This document shows, piece by piece, positions 62,539 through 64,000 of a DNA stretch of 64,000 nt. Below the pieces are notes generated by a model. The model made no database searches, was not told the DNA's origin, and was given only the letters and a program-made list of their open reading frames with translations. A program made the position numbers and the translations under genes. Position 1 is the first letter of the stretch; each line of letters starts with the position of its first letter. This stretch comes from Palsa-504 sp963844625 (GTDB lineage: Bacteria > Actinomycetota > Actinomycetes > Streptosporangiales > Streptosporangiaceae): positions 372,001 to 436,000 of the forward strand of contig CAWJPF010000018.1 in NCBI GenBank assembly GCA_963844625.1, in the 5' to 3' direction.

Positions 62539-64000
62539 GTGCCTTCTTACCCTGCCCCGTCGCGTGCCGTGCCCGTTTCGGGCGGGATGATCGTCGCGGT
62601 TCCGCTGGAGCTGCTGGCCTCGCCGCTGAAGAACGGCAGGGACCTCGGAGACTGCGACAGGTCCGCGCTGGTCGTCGGCGGGACGGAGAAGGTCCGCACG
62701 GGCGGCGCGGTCGTGTTCTGCAAGGTGGTCGCGGTCGCGGAGGCGCAGGTCAGGAGGGACGGGCAGGTCCGGGCCAAGGGAAGTCCCGTGCGCCACGCGA
62801 CGATGGGGCCGCTGGAGGCCGGAGCCGGGCCTGGCCTGGTCGGCGGGGTCGCGGAGCAGGCCCCGCTGGACGGCCGGTTCGTGAAGGGAGAGCGGGAAAG
62901 GCTGCTGGCCAGGGCGTTCATGATCCGGGCGGTCGTGCTGATGACGCTGATGCCCGGGGCGCGGCTCGAGGAGGCGGTCGAGGCGCTGGCCGGGGACCTG
63001 GCGCTGGTGCCGTGGGCGCGGCCGTGGCGGCCGGCGTCGGCGCGGGCGGCCGGGGACTGGCGGAACGCGCTCGGCCCGGTCCCGCTGGAGGAGCTGCGGG
63101 ACCTGGTGCTGGGATCGGCGTGGCGCGGGCACCAGGGCCGGGGCTGCCCCGGCGCGGTCACGATCGGGAAGAGGGCGCCGCTGAGGGCGGGGTCGCTGGA
63201 CGGGACGCTGCTGCGGGTGCCGGACACCCCGGCGAACAGGGCGTTCTTCGGCACCGTGGGGACCGCGGATGACTCGGGCCCGTACCCGTGCCTGCGGGCG
63301 CTGCCCATGACGTGCTGCTCGTGCCGGGCGCTGTTCGCGATGCCGGCCGGGCCGGCCGGGACGGACAAGGCCGCCGCGGAGCAGGGCCTGCTGGACGCGG
63401 CCATGGAGCGCTTCCCCGCCCTGCTCGACCCGGGCTGGATCTGGCTCATGGACCGCAACTACCACGGGGCCGCGCGGATCGCCCGGATGATCAGGTCCAC
63501 GCACGTGCTGATCAGGCTGAAAAGCGACATCCCGCTGAAGCGGACCTCTCGGATCCTGCCCGACGGCTCCTACGAGGCAGAGCTGTCCGGCGACGGCGTC
63601 ACCGTGAGGGTCCGCGCCATCGAGTACTACGTCGATGTCGAGGGGCAGGACGTGCCGGAGATGTTCTGCCTGGTCACCGACCTGCTGGACTACGAGGACT
63701 ACCCGGCCCCCGAACTGGCCGCGCTCTACAGGTGGCGGTGGGACGGGTCGGAGACCGCGCTGCGCGAGGCCAAGGCTCCGCTGCGCGGCGCCGGCCCGGG
63801 CACCGGGCCGATGCTTCGCTCCGGCTCCCCGGCCCTGGTCGCCCAGGAGCTCGCGGCCTGGGCCGCCGGCACCGGGCTGGCCCGCGGCGTCGTCATGGAC
63901 GCCGCGTCCGCCGCCGCGCCGGCCCGCAAGGGGCGCCGCGCCGGGCTCGCGGCCCGGCCCCGCGACCTGTCCTTCGCCCGCGCGCTGCGCGCCGTCCTGT
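62539..64000 (+). CDS. IS4-family DDE transposase, cut by the right window edge
   Basis: Open from GTG 62539 to the edge (487 codons) without stop. The N-terminal domain (RLLARAFMIRAVVLMTLMPG) is the IS4 Nterm type; the DDE domain shows GSLDGTLLRVPDTPANRAFF, WIWLMDRNYHGAARIARMI and the Y-R-E-K-type motif LYRWRWDGSETALREAK. The C-terminus is missing from the window. GGAG sits 6 nt before the GTG. The very strong third-position G/C bias suggests long residence in a GC-rich host. Confidence 0.82.
   Translation, partial: MPSYPAPSRAVPVSGGMIVAVPLELLASPLKNGRDLGDCDRSALVVGGTEKVRTGGAVVFCKVVAVAEAQVRRDGQVRAKGSPVRHATMGPLEAGAGPGLVGGVAEQAPLDGRFVKGERERLLARAFMIRAVVLMTLMPGARLEEAVEALAGDLALVPWARPWRPASARAAGDWRNALGPVPLEELRDLVLGSAWRGHQGRGCPGAVTIGKRAPLRAGSLDGTLLRVPDTPANRAFFGTVGTADDSGPYPCLRALPMTCCSCRALFAMPAGPAGTDKAAAEQGLLDAAMERFPALLDPGWIWLMDRNYHGAARIARMIRSTHVLIRLKSDIPLKRTSRILPDGSYEAELSGDGVTVRVRAIEYYVDVEGQDVPEMFCLVTDLLDYEDYPAPELAALYRWRWDGSETALREAKAPLRGAGPGTGPMLRSGSPALVAQELAAWAAGTGLARGVVMDAASAAAPARKGRRAGLAARPRDLSFARALRAVL

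Overview
The window is GC-rich, with coding strands strongly biased to G/C at third positions. It encodes several actinobacterial signatures: two mycothiol-dependent maleylpyruvate isomerase-type (DinB-fold) proteins, a luciferase-like (F420-type) oxidoreductase remnant, a deazaflavin-dependent nitroreductase-family protein, large LuxR (LAL) and BTAD/AfsR-type regulators, a DtxR/IdeR iron box and bacterial Ser/Thr kinase domains. This suggests a filamentous actinomycete (Streptosporangiales/Streptomyces-like). I cannot name a genus from the sequence alone.

Layout. 1-12.4 kb: two giant LuxR/ATPase regulators flank a minus-strand run of small-molecule genes (decayed SDR, MFS exporter, CBS-MDR fusion, alpha/beta hydrolases), followed by another MDR reductase. 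12.4-16.1 kb: a dispersed repeat, an SDR, a gamma-carbonic anhydrase, a FluC fluoride channel with a decayed second copy, and a truncated luciferase-like gene. 16.6-21.0 kb: a very large multi-kinase/NTPase protein (pseudokinase, active kinase, P-loop NTPase, winged-helix-like region, third kinase) split by one extra base. This is the most unusual locus. 21-31 kb: stress and metabolism genes (CsbD, hemerythrin, transaldolase behind a transketolase remnant, large catalase) mixed with remnants. 31-41 kb: a DesK/DesR-like two-component system with a DrrAB-like ABC exporter, a decayed Tn3 transposase, an OmpR-type two-component system and a DUF2127-like membrane protein. A 54-bp element is duplicated in front of the exporter operon and of a small membrane-protein gene.

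42-50 kb: a TetR/metallo-beta-lactamase pair with a near-perfect palindromic operator, an iron-box-controlled siderophore-interacting protein, a nitroreductase-family gene plus an unknown gene divergent from a MarR regulator over a double operator, integrase remnants, an SDR, and a 3' tRNA-Ala fragment that looks like an attachment site. 50-59 kb: an MNT-HEPN toxin-antitoxin pair, a LuxR gene and a hydrolase that both lost their 5' ends at one breakpoint, a tautomerase, a MDMPI-like gene, an FAD monooxygenase and a frameshifted BTAD/AfsR regulator. 59-64 kb: an insertion-sequence pile (IS110, IS5-type, IS4-type running off the right edge) with flanking repeats.

Overall the window behaves like an accessory region. 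About twenty genes are broken, by large deletions, nonsense codons or single-base shifts. Some one-base shifts in G/C runs could be sequencing errors, but the nonsense codons, tandem duplication and long deletions look like real decay.
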